From Phlebotomus papatasi (lineage: Eukaryota > Arthropoda > Insecta > Diptera > Psychodidae), in the NCBI RefSeq assembly GCF_024763615.1, contig NC_077224.1, positions 68,272,712-68,336,711 of the forward strand: DNA of 64,000 bases. Reading direction: 5' to 3'. The notes beneath the pieces were generated by a model. It saw only the letters and a list, made by a program, of their open reading frames with translations. It had not been told where the DNA came from and did no database searches. This document shows, piece by piece, positions 1 through 11,546 of this stretch. Both the position numbers and the translations under genes were made by a program. Positions within the stretch are counted from its first letter, which is position 1; each line of letters begins with the position of its first letter.

Positions 1-440
1 AATTGAGATGCAAATACTGCAAGATTATTTTACAGAAATTCTTAAACATTACCTTCTATTAATAATTTATTTGTATTAAGAAAAACATTGAAATATCCTT
101 TATTTTTCCTATAAAATGAAATTGATATTTTTTTTTTTATTATTGGGACTGGATTATGTTAGTTGTTTGCCCTTTTAGAATATTTCTACAATAATAATGC
201 ACTATATGATTTGTTTTCCTCCGTAATTTTAATTACAAATTTACTGCAATTATGATGATTAATCGTGAAAATTCTTGTAAAATAAGAATATGGAAAAAAA
301 GAATATTTCGTTCCTCAATTCTAAAATTTCATTATGTATAATTTCAATAAGTTATTAGGTTTGTAAAATAAAGAAAGAAGTATGATAAGTAAAAAGAGAT
401 AAGAATAGAAATGTTCAAAATATCTGAGGTATTATACTAA
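1..440. other. AT-rich DNA, nothing recognised
   Basis: Very AT-rich with homopolymer runs; no ORF of note, repeat copy or RNA gene seen. Confidence 0.6.
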
Positions 441-552
441 ATGGCCTCTACACATTAGAGAAATTTATGTCCATATTGAAGTATATTCCCCACGCTTGTA
501 TAGGAAAAACTCTTCAATATGAACATAAGTTTTTCTAATGTGTAGAGGCCAT
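441..552. mobile_element. short foldback MITE, near-perfect hairpin
   Basis: The two arms, 441-481 and 512-552, are inverse copies of about 41 bases beginning ATGGCCTCTACACATTAGA and separated by a 30-base loop. Arms differ at only a few positions, so the insertion is young or under structural constraint. No clear target-site duplication could be fixed (AA on both sides). Confidence 0.75.
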
Positions 553-1254
553 AAAAGACTTGAAGATGCAACTCAATGGAATTGCCATTTACTTCTCTCA
601 TTCTTTCTTAAACATTAAAAGCCACTTTTTGCCCAAAATTCGCAACATTTGCAGGAGATAAGAAGTCGAGACAAAGTAATAATTTATTTCTCTTGTTAAT
701 TTAGCAAATATGAATAAAAAAAGTGTCACCATAGAAATTATCTCCAACGAGTATATTTATCATTTAATTTCTATGGATTTGATTATATGGGAGAATGTCT
801 GGACGGTTATGCTCCTGGCCTGGACACATCGGAAACAAATAATGTATCTTATTTTAATGTCTATTTACATTCATTCCGAAATGGATCACTCATGATGCTA
901 ACGGAACTAATGCCATTATTATTATTAATATTATATAACCCACTTAAGCGAAGAAAACTGAGGATGGTGATACGGAAAGAGGGAAAAAAACAAATCAAGA
1001 ATACCTGAGCCTCTGGCAAGAAGTTGCTCAACAGTAAAATTTGCAAAAGTTCTTTCGCCTTTCGAAATATGTTCATATGGAAATCTAAATAACATGCAAA
1101 ATACGCATTTTTATAGACTTAGAAAAATTTAATCTAAAAATCAATGCACCTAATAAATTATAGTGTAAAATCTGCATATTGATACATTCAGCACATAAAC
1201 AGTGACCGCCCAGAAAATTGCAATAACTTGTACGTTGATCTTCCGTTTCAAGTT

Positions 1255-2299
1255 TACACACAGAGAAGTGATTTTGAGAAAGCGGTGTTGAATTTGGGGT
1301 TGAATTTGGTGTTGGTGTTGCTTGAACACCAAACGTAGTAGCATTCACACCAAATTAACACCTAGTTTTGAATCAATGGTGTTCTATGAAATGCTTTGGC
1401 GGTGTTGTATTAACTCCGCCACAGAAATCTCTGAAATGGTGCAAAAGTAACACCATCAATTTTCTAAACAGTGCTGTTGCAACGCCAAACGGTGTTCGTC
1501 GCTCACCATCGACCACACACACAGAAAAATGAAAAATTCTTAAACAGAAACACCCAGGAATTTAATTTCAAATCCCATCCAATGAATGCCAATGCCCTAA
1601 TTCTAAATCCTTGATCATAGTTTTAGTTGCAAATCTGTAATTCTAATTGTAATCTCTAATTTTGGAATATCGTGTGTGCCGATGCAAGGGTTCCCGATAT
1701 GCTTTGAATACATTATAGGAGTTCGTGGTGCAGCTGGAAGATGCTCGACTGTCATCACAAAGGTCGCGTGTTCAAATCTCGGCGCAGGCTTTTAATGTTG
1801 GAAAAAGATTTTCACGCACCAAATGGCTTTGAAATACAGAGAATATCATCCAGGGAGGGCCCCAAGCCATCAAACAATGGTCAAAAATTAATAAAAATCA
1901 CGCAGAAAAATGGAAAATTCTTAAATAGAAACACCCAGGAATTTAATTTCAAATCCCATCCAATGAATGCCAATGCCCTAATTCTAAATCCTTTGATCAT
2001 TTAGTTTTAGTTGCAAATCTGTAGACATTTTTCATTTATTGGTGTAAAAGGAACACCTATATTTTCTTGAGATGGTGTGATACAAAATCCACAATGGTGT
2101 TCCAACAACGCTAAATTTGGTGTTAATAATTGGTGTAAAATTGGTGTAATCAGAAACCCAAAGCCGGTGTTAGTTACTTTGTGACACCACTTGGTGTATT
2201 CTGAACACCGAATTGGGGTTAGTTGATTTTGGGGTTGAGGTTGGTGTGTCCGACAACACCATTTGGAGTTGTTATGCCACTAAAATTTCTCTGTGTGTA
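1255..2299. mobile_element. non-autonomous TIR element with GGTGTT-rich interior, interrupted by SINE DNA
   Basis: Ends are TACACACAGAGAA at 1255 and its inverse at 2287-2299, continued by ATTTT-type similarity. The interior (1283-1510 and 2035-2275) is full of the word GGTGTT or AACACC and its variants, many tens of bases apart, in both orientations. The middle third (about 1515-2023) is foreign: a SINE-like insertion with duplicated 125-bp tail. No transposase is visible. Confidence 0.65.
1515..2023 (+). mobile_element. tandem tRNA-derived SINE-like insertion (head 1724-1800, tail repeated)
   Basis: A roughly 125-bp block, starting CACACAGAAAAATG and ending TTGCAAATCTGTA, occurs at 1515-1639 and again at 1899-2023 with few differences. 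Between them is a tRNA-like head: GTGGTGCAGCTGGAAGATGC (box A like) near 1727 and GTGTTCAAATCTCGG (box B like) near 1770. The simplest reading is a complete SINE (head to tail, 1720-2023) inserted just behind the tail of a truncated older copy. Direct repeats of a TRIM-like element are the alternative; no primer-binding site was recognised. Confidence 0.5.
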
Positions 2300-2510
2300 C
2301 AATATATTATTATATCATTAGCAACATTTAGTACACAATAATTATTAGGCATTAGGAAGGGTGAGGCAAATTACTTAATTTAAATTGTGAGACATTGTTG
2401 CAAACATAAAAAAAGTAGTAATAACATTACTTGAATGGTATTGATCTCATAATAAAGAATATGATACAGTTTTAGTATATGTAAACTTGAGAGCTATCTC
2501 GCTAACTCTT

Positions 2511-2636
2511 ATGTCGACCGCACAATAACTTTTGTTTTATAAAGATGTTTATAATATTTCAGTAAGAATAAATGAGATCTAGATCTAGTCACCTCGCTCA
2601 CTCTCATAGGTAATTTCGCAAACATTTTTACAAAAT
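2511..2636. repeat. copy of GACTAGATC / GTAAACATG palindromic repeat family
   Basis: Shares with 3107-3240 the succession ACAATAACTTTTGTTTT, AATGAGATCTAG, CTAGTCACCTCGCTC, CTCTCATAGG and a GCAAACATTTTTAC end. More diverged than the 3.1-kb copy. Confidence 0.55.
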
Positions 2637-3106
2637 GAAATTTATTGAGCTTAGCCCATTATCTATATATTTCAAATTTCTAATAATTTTATATGCAAAT
2701 AAATTAAAGTCCGTTTTAAGTAAGTCTAGTCCATTGAATCCATTGATTATAATTGTACATACATATATTATCCTGAGGTACGTATCTCAGTTAAATTCAA
2801 AATCTGTGTGGACACCACCGAATTTTAGGAAATTCTAAGGTTGGTTTGAAAATCCTAGGAATAGACATTTAGACTTCTTTATTGAATTGAATTGAATCAT
2901 TTTGAATTGTGTTTTTATTTACATTCCGATAAAGAAAGTATTTAGTAGGACTATAATATCCATAGTTACATTAGATGGCTCATGTAATTTGCTGTTAGAA
3001 TTTCGGAACGCCTCGAATGTCATTTTTTAACAGCTTGTCATAATGCTATTTCATAACAACAACAACAATTCGAAATTAAATTTAAATTTATTCACCATTA
3101 TCCCCA

Positions 3107-3240
3107 ACGAACAATAACTTTTATTTTGTAAACATGTTTTTGACTTTTCAATGAGAGTGAGTGAGATCTAGTCATCTCGCTCTCTCATAGGAAAATTTTA
3201 AAACATGTTTACAAACAAAAGTTATTGTACGGTAGTCATT
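3107..3240. mobile_element. foldback MITE of the GTAAACATG family
   Basis: Left arm ACAATAACTTTTATTTTGTA then AACATGTTTTT; right arm AAAACATGTTTACAAACAAA then AGTTATTGT, i.e. inverse repeats of about 32 bases around GAGTGAGTGAGATCTAGTC. A partial additional left arm follows at about 3250-3290 and a right-half copy lies at 37450-37518. Confidence 0.65.
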
Positions 3241-3400
3241 ATTTTCAACGCACAATGACTTCTATTTAGTAAACATGTTTTTCAAACTTTGGATTTGAAC
3301 ATTTTATGTTTTTGCTATATTCCTTTAATGAATAAGACTTCATAAAATGTGTGGTTTAAGGCTAGCTTTAAAAAAATATGACATTAGGCCAGATTAAATA

Positions 3401-3465
3401 AATATGAAATATGAAAAATATGAAGTGTTCAAAGCCAGAGTGTGTACGAAGCTTGAAAGGTTTTT
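3401..3465. repeat. truncated copy of the 'tatgaagtgttc' MITE family
   Basis: ATATGAAGTGTTCAAAGCCA and GAGTGTGTACGAAGC match the arms of the elements at 44283-44446, 45824-45972 and 47510-47582; the partner arm is not present here. Confidence 0.5.
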
Positions 3466-5225
3466 CTTAAATTGTTTGAGTCGCTTCAGAAATAAACCAA
3501 AAAGCCTTGTTTAACTCTTAATGTTACCTTATAGACCTGTAAAAACCAAGAAATTAATAACAATTAATTTTAAAACTCAATAAAATTTATTAATACTTTA
3601 CCTAAGGTGGCTGATGAATAGGCCTTTCAGAATCGTTGGACTTTAACCATGAAAATTTAAGAAAGGCGAATATTTTAGACATTAGCATCAATGAACGAAA
3701 CATATCCGCATAATTTATTTGAGCACATACTGTAAATTCTACACCACGTGGCTAAAGTACGTTAAAAGTCAACAGAAACCTTTTGGAATAGACTCTAACA
3801 CTTTGGTAATTCGCATAAATTGTTTTCTTTTTTGTAGTCAATTATTTTTCTCTCTTTATACTCAATGGAAATTTATTCTTAACATACTAAAGGAGAGATC
3901 TGCAGAAATAATGTTGATGTGACCGTGATATGTTCTCAATGATAATTTTGCTGCGATATTTATCAATTTAAATTTATTCCCTTATGGAGGCAAAACTTGA
4001 TAAAGAATCTTTATCGGTTCTATATTGAGAAATCTTTTTCGATCATAGTTTTCTAAATTGATCGAACCAAATATAAAACAATCAAATACTTTTAATAATA
4101 TAACTTTAAATTCATTATTGTAAATCGGATAGTTTTTCTTAATAATGATAATAATACATTGCAGTAATAAATTTTATGGAAAACTTCAATCACGTTATTA
4201 AAAGGTAGATCAATGTCAGTTGAAAATTCATGCTTTTTTCTGATTAAGAATTCCTTTTAAAGAATAATAAATCAATAACATGCAGAGCGTAGTTTGGTTC
4301 GGTGACTTGCACTAATAAACGTTAAGTGCATATTTACAGATATCTGCACAGATTGACTGATATTAATCTGCAATTTTCACTGAAATGCCAAATCTGACGT
4401 GAAACAGACAAGAGAAGTTTGCATTTATGTCACACAAATTAAACTGACGTAAGTCTAGTTTGACAACATAATACAAATAATCATCTTTACGGTCGCTGAG
4501 CAAATGATATACAAGTTATTTCTAAGGAAGAGATATTGTCTCATGAGGAACTGTGCAATATTTAAGAATAATAGAGCAGAAGATATGTACTTGATGCTTG
4601 TGAATTTTTGAAAGTCAGAAGACCTATCGTTAATATTCAAAATCATATGATCAAGATATTTTTGTTTGCATCAGCAACTGTACTAAATGAGAACTTACAA
4701 AAAAACTTTTCTGTTTTATTTTTTTAATGGCAAGGTAATTCATAATGAGATTTGAATGACATTCTCAATGATTTAAAAATACGATTATTAGTGAAAGAAA
4801 ATTCTAGAAAAGTGTAGTTTAAGAGTTAAATAAAAGCATTATTTGAATATACATTTATTTAAACATTTTGAGTTATTTTTAATATTTCAAGGATATAATT
4901 ACTGAATATGATTTTATTATGTAATAGATATAACTTGTAATTAAAAAAATCAAATTAACTACAGTTGAAATAAAATCGTAAACTTTACGACTCTGAGTTG
5001 TATATAGAGGACGGTGGGGCAGATTAAGGCCGCAATACTTTCATCTTTTGCGAATTTTCTTATCTGGGCTAAACCCTTTAATGCTGCAATTCTTGAGCTT
5101 CTCATTCTTTTATCAGATCATTAATTTCACTGAGTTTGCCCGATGGGTTCATAATAATCAGGTATCTAACACCTAATTATTTATTAGATGGTTTTGAATA
5201 TTTACTTTAAGTAATTGTTCAGAGT
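3466..5225. other. AT-rich DNA, nothing recognised
   Basis: No gene, TIR element or tRNA-like sequence found. Short open frames at 3719-3922 (plus) and 4455-4646 (minus) have no domain or coding character. Confidence 0.5.
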
Positions 5226-6242
5226 CACTCAGAAAAGGGCAGTTCTAACTTTGTATGGGATTTGCAAAAATACAGCTCTTGTCTGTAAGAATATTTTAAG
5301 AGCCGAATCAACCTAAACATGTCGTGCTTTGAATTAAGAGTTGTGTTCTAAAACAGATCAACCAAGAGTTGGCGTGTCTTGAGTGAAGTACCGTCTCACT
5401 AGAAAATTTTCAGTGGCTTCCAGTGCTGTCAAATGGCAGACAAAATATTTTACAGTGCAATTAATTCGCAAAGTGGTGATTGTTTTCGCGAATTTTATGA
5501 ATAAAATTATAGTGAAAATTGTGGGAGAAGCCTTTACGAGTAGTGAAGTGTCTTGTGGTTAAAAAAAATACAGTGCCGACAAGAATATGTGAAAATTAGG
5601 TGAATTATTGCTCGAAAAATACAAAAATATTTTTTTCTGAAAAACAAAACATTGTGGCTCACGAGCTCGCTCGAGCCTCTGGAGTGTTGTGCAATAGTGA
5701 TTTTTTATTTAAAAATCAGTGAAAAATTTAAAAGATTTTTGCGAGATGGTTCCGGTGAAAAAAAAATTGTAAACATGTCGGGCATCCCGCTCATCGATAG
5801 TCAGATGGAAAAAAATGTTTCTAAATGTGAGTCTTGATTTGGCCAAAAAGTGATCAATTTCGCTAAGAAAAAAGAATAGGGAATGTGAAATACAATAGAT
5901 TAAAAATGTATACAGTGATAGTTCAATAAAAAAACGTGAAATTCAATTGCGTTTATTATTTGTGAGTGTACGTCAACATTGTTACGATACAGCAGAAAAA
6001 ATATGATACTGGAATCAAAGCTCGTTATGCTTTGCTCCAAGACCTGCTCGGTGCTTAAAATTCCTTCAGAGACATTCTTTTTAATCTTTGAAAATTCAAA
6101 GACTATACGTTCTTGAGCCAAAGCATGTTTTAAAATAAATGCTTTCGTTCAAGTAAAATAGTCTTTAACCCAAGACACAAATGCCCGTTCTTATTTCAAG
6201 AGCTAAATTAAGAGCTGTTTCTACAGAGCTCTTTTCTGAGTG
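5226..6242. mobile_element. candidate TIR element enclosing a leader-like segment
   Basis: CACTCAGAAAAGGGC (from 5226) is inverted as GCTCTTTTCTGAGTG (to 6242). Both sub-ends contain repeated AGCTCTT/AAGAGC words. No target-site duplication could be identified, so the element status is tentative. The interior 5400-5830 differs in texture (see the candidate exon entry). Confidence 0.4.
5775..5826 (+). CDS. candidate short first coding exon (unrecognised)
   Basis: ATG at 5775 sits in a strong animal context (AAACATGTC) and opens a 17-codon reading, MSGIPLIDSQMEKNVSK, cut by a good donor AAAT|GTGAGT at 5827 (phase 1); without splicing it stops at TGA 5835. The preceding 370 bases carry the GTGAAAA / CAGTG texture common in insect leaders. 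The frame is in fact open back to about 5652, so upstream initiation is not excluded. No downstream exon was identified and no family recognised. It may be the first exon of a transposon or of an unlinked gene fragment captured by the TIR element. Confidence 0.2.
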
Positions 6243-7515
6243 GTGGACTTTCAATGATCTGACCCACTCGACCAAAAAAAAAAATCATTTTTTTCTGGAT
6301 ATCTAAAGGAAAACATAACTGTAAATAGTTGAAGGGAAATTTAGTTCTTGGGTAACGATTTTAAAATTACTGAAATTCAGCAATTATTAATTTTAATTTA
6401 TAAATAAATAAAACATTATGTAAATATACAAAATAAATATACTGTTCCATTTATCTCTCTTTAAATCCAAATCAAAGTTCATGTCTAAAACTGTTCCGCC
6501 TTCTCCTAGAAAAATAAGTGCCTATTACCTTGGTAAGAATTTTATTGGATTTGTTGAAGAAGACTTTCCATGGAAATTCAATACTCGACGAGTTAATGAA
6601 ATGACGTAAGTGAAATTATGCAAATTCACAAGAAATATCTAATTAAAAGATGCTTAAAATTAATTGAAAAAATCATATTGTATAATATTACAATTTGCTA
6701 AGTAACTGTTTGAAGTATGAAGTTTGTTGATAGGAAATTAAAAACCTGCATCAGTTCTTGCTGATGATTATACTAGAATAGAAGATATAGAAATTCAAAA
6801 AGCGCTATTAGGTTGCCGGCTTTTCGTGGATTAGATCACGCAGCGCAGCATTAATTTTGCTTAATTGATAAACATTTCTTCTGAACACAAAACCTGCATA
6901 AATTTGCGACCTTCGTGGATTATATTGCACTGTTTCTTTCAGCAGATGGTGAGGGAAAAGTTTTTTTAGCATAAAAGGAATTGATAAAAAGCATGTTCGA
7001 AAACATAGGTAGTAACATTTATGATTCAGTGTTCAAAATAACGTCATTTGAAGGAAAGCTTACAGTATGAATCCAAAAAAAAATCCAGTGATAAGTCCAA
7101 ATAAGCTTAAGGTACTTGAGATTCTTTACAGGTAACCTCGAAATTCATGCAACTCGGAGTGCTCAAATTTAGAATGCATGAAAATTCGATTTTGAATAGA
7201 ATTTCGCGTCGAGCCTATTTTATTCATTTCATCAGTCAAAAACCGTTTGTTCGACGTGATTCTTTACCCCTAAATTTTAACCCGCAATTGAATTCTTACG
7301 CATTCCGAATTGAAAGCATCCCGAGTTGCATGGATTTAGAGGTCATGTGTAAAGAATCTCACCACCATAAGCTTATATGGGTCTATCATTGGTCGTTTTC
7401 TATTCTAAATAGTTTAGGTTCAGAAGACCAACAAAAGAGGAAAAAGTTAATTGAAATCGGTTAATAAACATTACACACAGAATCCGGCCAATTTCGATAC
7501 GTAAGTGTCAGGGTG
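6243..7515. other. non-coding DNA without recognised elements
   Basis: An open frame of 105 codons at 7147-7464 (plus) lacks any recognised motif and begins at an arbitrary ATG; similar degraded repeat-like sequence follows. Nothing else seen. Confidence 0.45.
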
Positions 7516-7517
7516 TA

Positions 7518-7734
7518 GGGGAAAGTACTCTCCCTTCGAACGTTCATGCCTTCGAATAATGTGAATTTCTTTCACTTTTCCTAACAGACTTACACATAAT
7601 TATCACATAATATTATCAATAATTGATAATAAGCTAACTATTATTTAATAGAAATGTGTAAGTTTCTCAGGAAAACTGAAAGAAAATTCACATTATTCGA
7701 AAGCATGAACGTTCGAAGGGAGAGTACTTTCCCC
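7518..7734. mobile_element. 217-bp MITE, TA target site (family GGGGAAAGTACTCTCCC)
   Basis: Terminal inverted repeats extend at least 55 bases: GGGGAAAGTACTCTCCCTTC at 7518 is mirrored at 7715-7734. TA flanks both ends (7516-7517, 7735-7736). A second copy, carrying a SINE, is at 35379-35836. Size, TA site and GGGG ends fit a Tc1/mariner-superfamily MITE. Confidence 0.9.
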
Positions 7735-7849
7735 TAGTGCGGTGGTTATTATTTAATCGTATCGAGACACTTTATTTGTATTACAATGTAATCTTTTACA
7801 ACGTGCTCGTGTTGGAAGAATCTGCTGATCGTAGATCGCCTAGAAACGC

Positions 7850-8033
7850 CTTCCCCATAGTGTTTTGCGCAGAGGCTGTGCATTTTATTAAGTTTTTATC
7901 ACATGTGAAAATGTCTTTTTCTAGACATTCAGTTGCTTGCCCGGGTGGGACTCGACCTCAGAGCTGTGAGAGTAAAGTCAGAGATCTCACCGCCTAGAAG
8001 CCAACGGCATGGCCTACTGCGCCACTGAGATCC
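7850..8033 (-). mobile_element. tRNA-derived SINE, family 2, minus orientation
   Basis: Read on the minus strand the head begins GGATCTCAGTGGCGCAGTAG (box A type) and has GGTCGAGTCCCACCCGGG as box B at about 7938-7955. The body has AGAAAAAGACATTTTCACAT and AATGCACAGCCTCTGC, both found in the plus-strand copy at 13125-13262. Tail border is approximate. Confidence 0.8.
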
Positions 8034-9419
8034 CATGCGGTCGTGTTCTGATGGATAAGACCCATCGCTAGAAAGGTTTTCTATCTCACACAATAAACTA
8101 AAATTTCATTAAAATCGCTTCATAAACACTGAAAATACGGTCCGGTCCTTCCGGTCAAGACATTACCAGTTATAGCTCAAGGAACATAGTAGAAGTAGTG
8201 TGATTCACCGTTTTCGAAATATTCAACATCAAGGTTGCAAAAATCGTTTTTAGATCAATCGGACATTAAATTAAATCGGATGGTATTGGGGTGCAGAATA
8301 GTTGTAACATTTAACGAGAGCTCTCCAAATCACAAAAATTTTTCAAATTCTGACAATTAACCGGAGTAATGGTCATTTGAAAATTAAATTGTTAACCCCT
8401 TTTAGCGCGGGTCAAGGGGGTCGGGGGGCCTAAGCTCGAACCTCTTAGGCCCAGCTATAACATACTAAGATTTGAGATCGATCGATGCCATATGGGCTGA
8501 GTTATTGAGAAAACAAAATTTGAAGGTATTCCAAAATTCGGTTGAGGGAGGGGGGGGTGGATCTGACATCACCTACTGTTAGCCACCCATACACACTTGC
8601 CGAAACCACTTGTCGATATCTCTCTCCGTTCTCTCTCCAGAGGTGACTATACGATGGACGGAGAGACGGGACGTCCACGAAAATCAATTTTTGGCGTATA
8701 TGATATTCGTGATCTATAAGTGTCAAAACGTGTAAATCTAAAATTGGGCCCAATCTGACAAAGTCGAATTCCACCTGTGACAATAAAAGCTGAGATTGTA
8801 AAGAATATCAACTAAAAAGAAAAAGAGAAGATAGTAATTCCTTAGAAATACTAACAAGAATAGACTAAAGAGACGAAAATTAATTGTGAGAAATTATGGA
8901 GTATCATTTCTGGAACTTCTAGTACTATCAAAAAAGTACTATCACATCAATAAATACTATCCGTAATATTTGGTTTAAGTTAGATCTCAAACCAACTCCC
9001 TTTAACCAGGGCTCCTCACCCTGGTCGAAGCCCGTGAACTGTAGTTAGAAGTGTATCGCAGGCTCCTAGAAAGGCGAAAAAAAGAAACCGCTCGCTGATA
9101 AAGAAATGATGGAGGTTTACAGTACACCAGGATGTTGCGGTGCCGAGATATAATCATGAGGGCTGAGACCACATAAGTATCTAATGCATTTGCTAAAGGT
9201 CAATGTCAAAGAAATAACGCGAGAAAAAACTCCGTCCCGTATGTTATTGGAATAAACAATGTTCTAATAGAGTACAGGCGAGTATTGCATTATAAGTCCA
9301 CTCCAGAAAACGTCGAAGAGTTTTGAGTATCGAATAAACCTTCTGGGTGATGGTAGAAGGTGTCGTCAGACCAAGTAATTAAAAAGAGTGACTAAGCGTC
9401 TCATGCTTTGCGAAATACC
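8034..9419. other. mixed-composition non-coding DNA
   Basis: 8400-8780 is GC-richer, with a run of G at 8551-8558, and a minus-strand open frame of 93 codons (8502-8783) without recognised motifs. 9000-9370 is likewise more complex than typical intergenic DNA here. Both may be old transposon remains; nothing definite can be assigned. Confidence 0.4.
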
Positions 9420-10240
9420 CGAACTCGTGAGTTATGTTATACCTCAAAGACCTTCCACATATTTACCGATTTACTGATTCATAACCGATTTGAACCAATT
9501 AATAAATTACTCAAAAAATCTCAAAAAATCCAAAAATAATTTAGGAGTAGTATTATTGATTCTTGGACAAAAAATGCTCAGCGGTTCATGACACGTTTAT
9601 AACTAATTGGAACTGGCTCATATTTGTGAGAAATTCAAAGACATTTTCAACTAGCTCAAATATGATCCCATTCGCTGTTAAATATGTTCTTTTCAGCTTT
9701 TTACTTCTGATTTAGAAAAATTGGTATTAGGATTAATTCAACAGTTTTGTACAGTAGACTCTCTCTCAATCGGACATATGGGGCAAAATGTCATCCAAAT
9801 TATCGAGGGATTTGGGCATCAAAATCATTATAAATTCCACAAAAAGGGCTCAAGTTTTAAGAATCACGATAAAACATGGAGAAATACAGCGAATTTCAAC
9901 AAATTTACTTTAAAATCAATCGTGAAAATCGTCAACAAAATTTTGCGTCCTATTGAAAAAGAGCCGATTGAGCGAGAGTCTACTGTATTTTCGTATAAGA
10001 ACGAATGTCAACCTAGGTAATCTCTAAATCATATCCAAAAATCATATCCTTAAAGACAAGATTTTGGAGGTAGTAGAGGACTAAGTTAAAAATGAGAGGC
10101 CTGTTAACCGTCCTTGGGTCGAAATACGGAGATCTCCTGAAGGTCCCTTGTTTCTATCTCTTACCGTTTGGCCTTGAGGCGCGATAACGGACGAATGGAC
10201 AAACAGTGTGACGTCATTTGTCAGAAAACGTCTGAAATGC
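9420..10240 (-). repeat. dispersed repeat family E, minus-strand copy, split by a MITE
   Basis: Read on the minus strand it matches 29636-30205 in order: TGACGTCAC, CCGTCCGTTATC, AGAGATTACCTAGG..GACATT, GAATTAATCCTAATA and finally GGTTCAAATCGGTTATGAAT. Divergence looks around a quarter to a third. The MITE at 9752-9985 interrupts it at a TA; the other copies show the uninterrupted order. Confidence 0.7.
9752..9985. mobile_element. 234-bp TA MITE, family CAGTAGACTCTCTC
   Basis: TIRs CAGTAGACTCTCTCTCAATC / ..GATTGAGCGAGAGTCTACTG, flanked by TA on both sides (9750-9751 and 9986-9987). Copies at 23735-23966 and 51866-52205. The ORF spanning it is a MITE by-product. Confidence 0.92.
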
Positions 10241-10324
10241 AAAAATATACTGGGAAAAGTAGTTTACGGTGGGGGTTCGGGTGGAAGTTGTAAATCTTGA
10301 AGGCTGAAAACATCACGGGATATA

Positions 10325-11392
10325 GGGGAAGTGCTTATAATTTTGGACAGTCTGCATATAAGCATCGATATCCTAAGTTTGAAGTGCCATATTTTCAATA
10401 CTAATTGACTTTTCTTGTTACTCTCTTTTCAGAAGGATTGTTTAGAAACTTGGCAAGCTATTTATCATCTCATTTTTACTAAAATTAGTTTTAATACGTT
10501 TAAAAATGAATTGATATGTAGAGGTGAATTTGACTCTTATTTTGGACAACTTGGTTATTAATTTTTACAACTTGTCTGTAAATTTGGACAGATAATCCGC
10601 CTCAACAGGATGCCCATTGTTCTTCATTTCATGAACCAATCTTACCAAGTCCTCTTCCTGGTCATGTAAGGGAAACGTGGAATGTCACAAGAAGCCCAGA
10701 AACTTTCCATATCATTCATTAAAGTGAGTTGACTTCGGTACTCCAAGTACGTGCGGATTCGCTCATTCCCTGCCCTTTCCGGGAGCCTTTCAAGGCATTT
10801 CTCACTGCATCTCTTTCGTAGAGATGATGCTCCTTCATTTCTCCAGGCATTTGTCCAACCTAGTCATCACAAAAGCTAAAACTTCACGAAATTTCGTGAG
10901 AAAAACACCTGTCCAAAATAAGAATCATCACCTCACTGGTGAATGTCTTAAAAAATTTCCCATTTTTCACACGAAAAATATAATTCACAAGGCAAATCTC
11001 ACTTCAGGTCAAATGTACAAATCATCAGTAACGTGAATCAACACAATATTCAATGAATATTCAATAATATGACTCAAAAACAGCGAACAAACTTTGTTAG
11101 TACTTCACTAAAACTAAATAAGACTGAAGTAAGCCACGAAGTTCTGTCATATTTCTCGTAAGCAATTGCTCACACTGAATTTTCAACAAAGCAATTTCAA
11201 CTCAAATCATATTCAAATTTTAACGTATTTAGTGTCAAAATATTCCAAAAGGAACAAATATTTAGATATAATTCATTATTCATCAAATATTGGAATAAAA
11301 ATCCATCATTTTAATCAATTTATTTTTAGTGTCCAATGTTATCCTCAAAGTGTCCAAAATAAGAAACTGGACAAAATTAGAAGCATTTCCCC
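10325..11392. mobile_element. 1,068-bp pogo-type DNA transposon relic
   Basis: TIRs GGGGAAGTGCTTATAATTTT and the inverse of AAAATTAGAAGCATTTCCCC, with TA duplicated at 10323-10324 and 11393-11394. Words like TTTGGACA recur in the sub-terminal parts. The interior holds broken transposase sequence on the minus strand (separate entry), so this is a deleted copy of an autonomous Tc1/mariner-superfamily (pogo clade) element. Confidence 0.88.
10598..10825 (-). pseudogene. pogo-like transposase N-terminal remnant (frameshifted)
   Basis: On the minus strand, 10822-10755 reads LYERDAVRNALKGSRKGQG..., the pattern of the first psq-type helix-turn-helix of pogo transposases; 10655-10598 in another frame reads EEDLVRLVHEMKNNGHPVEA, which fits the '(E)EELVxWIxEMxxxGxP' segment that follows in that family. 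The two parts are in different frames and the catalytic DDE domain is absent. Family assignment is from pattern memory, not from a search. Confidence 0.6.
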
Positions 11393-11546
11393 TACTCATT
11401 ATACTTCTTTCTCTGTGGAGTTCGAGTATTAAAAATAACTCCTAAATGCGAGTGTGATCGTCATATGGAATTAATTTTTCATGAATTTTGAGTTGAACAG
11501 GTTTTTTAAATATTAAAATAGATTGAGATTTTATTTCGAAATTATT

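Noticed and set aside
7147..7464. 105-codon open frame, plus strand
   Set aside because: No motif, no splice or leader context, composition like its surroundings; treated as chance.
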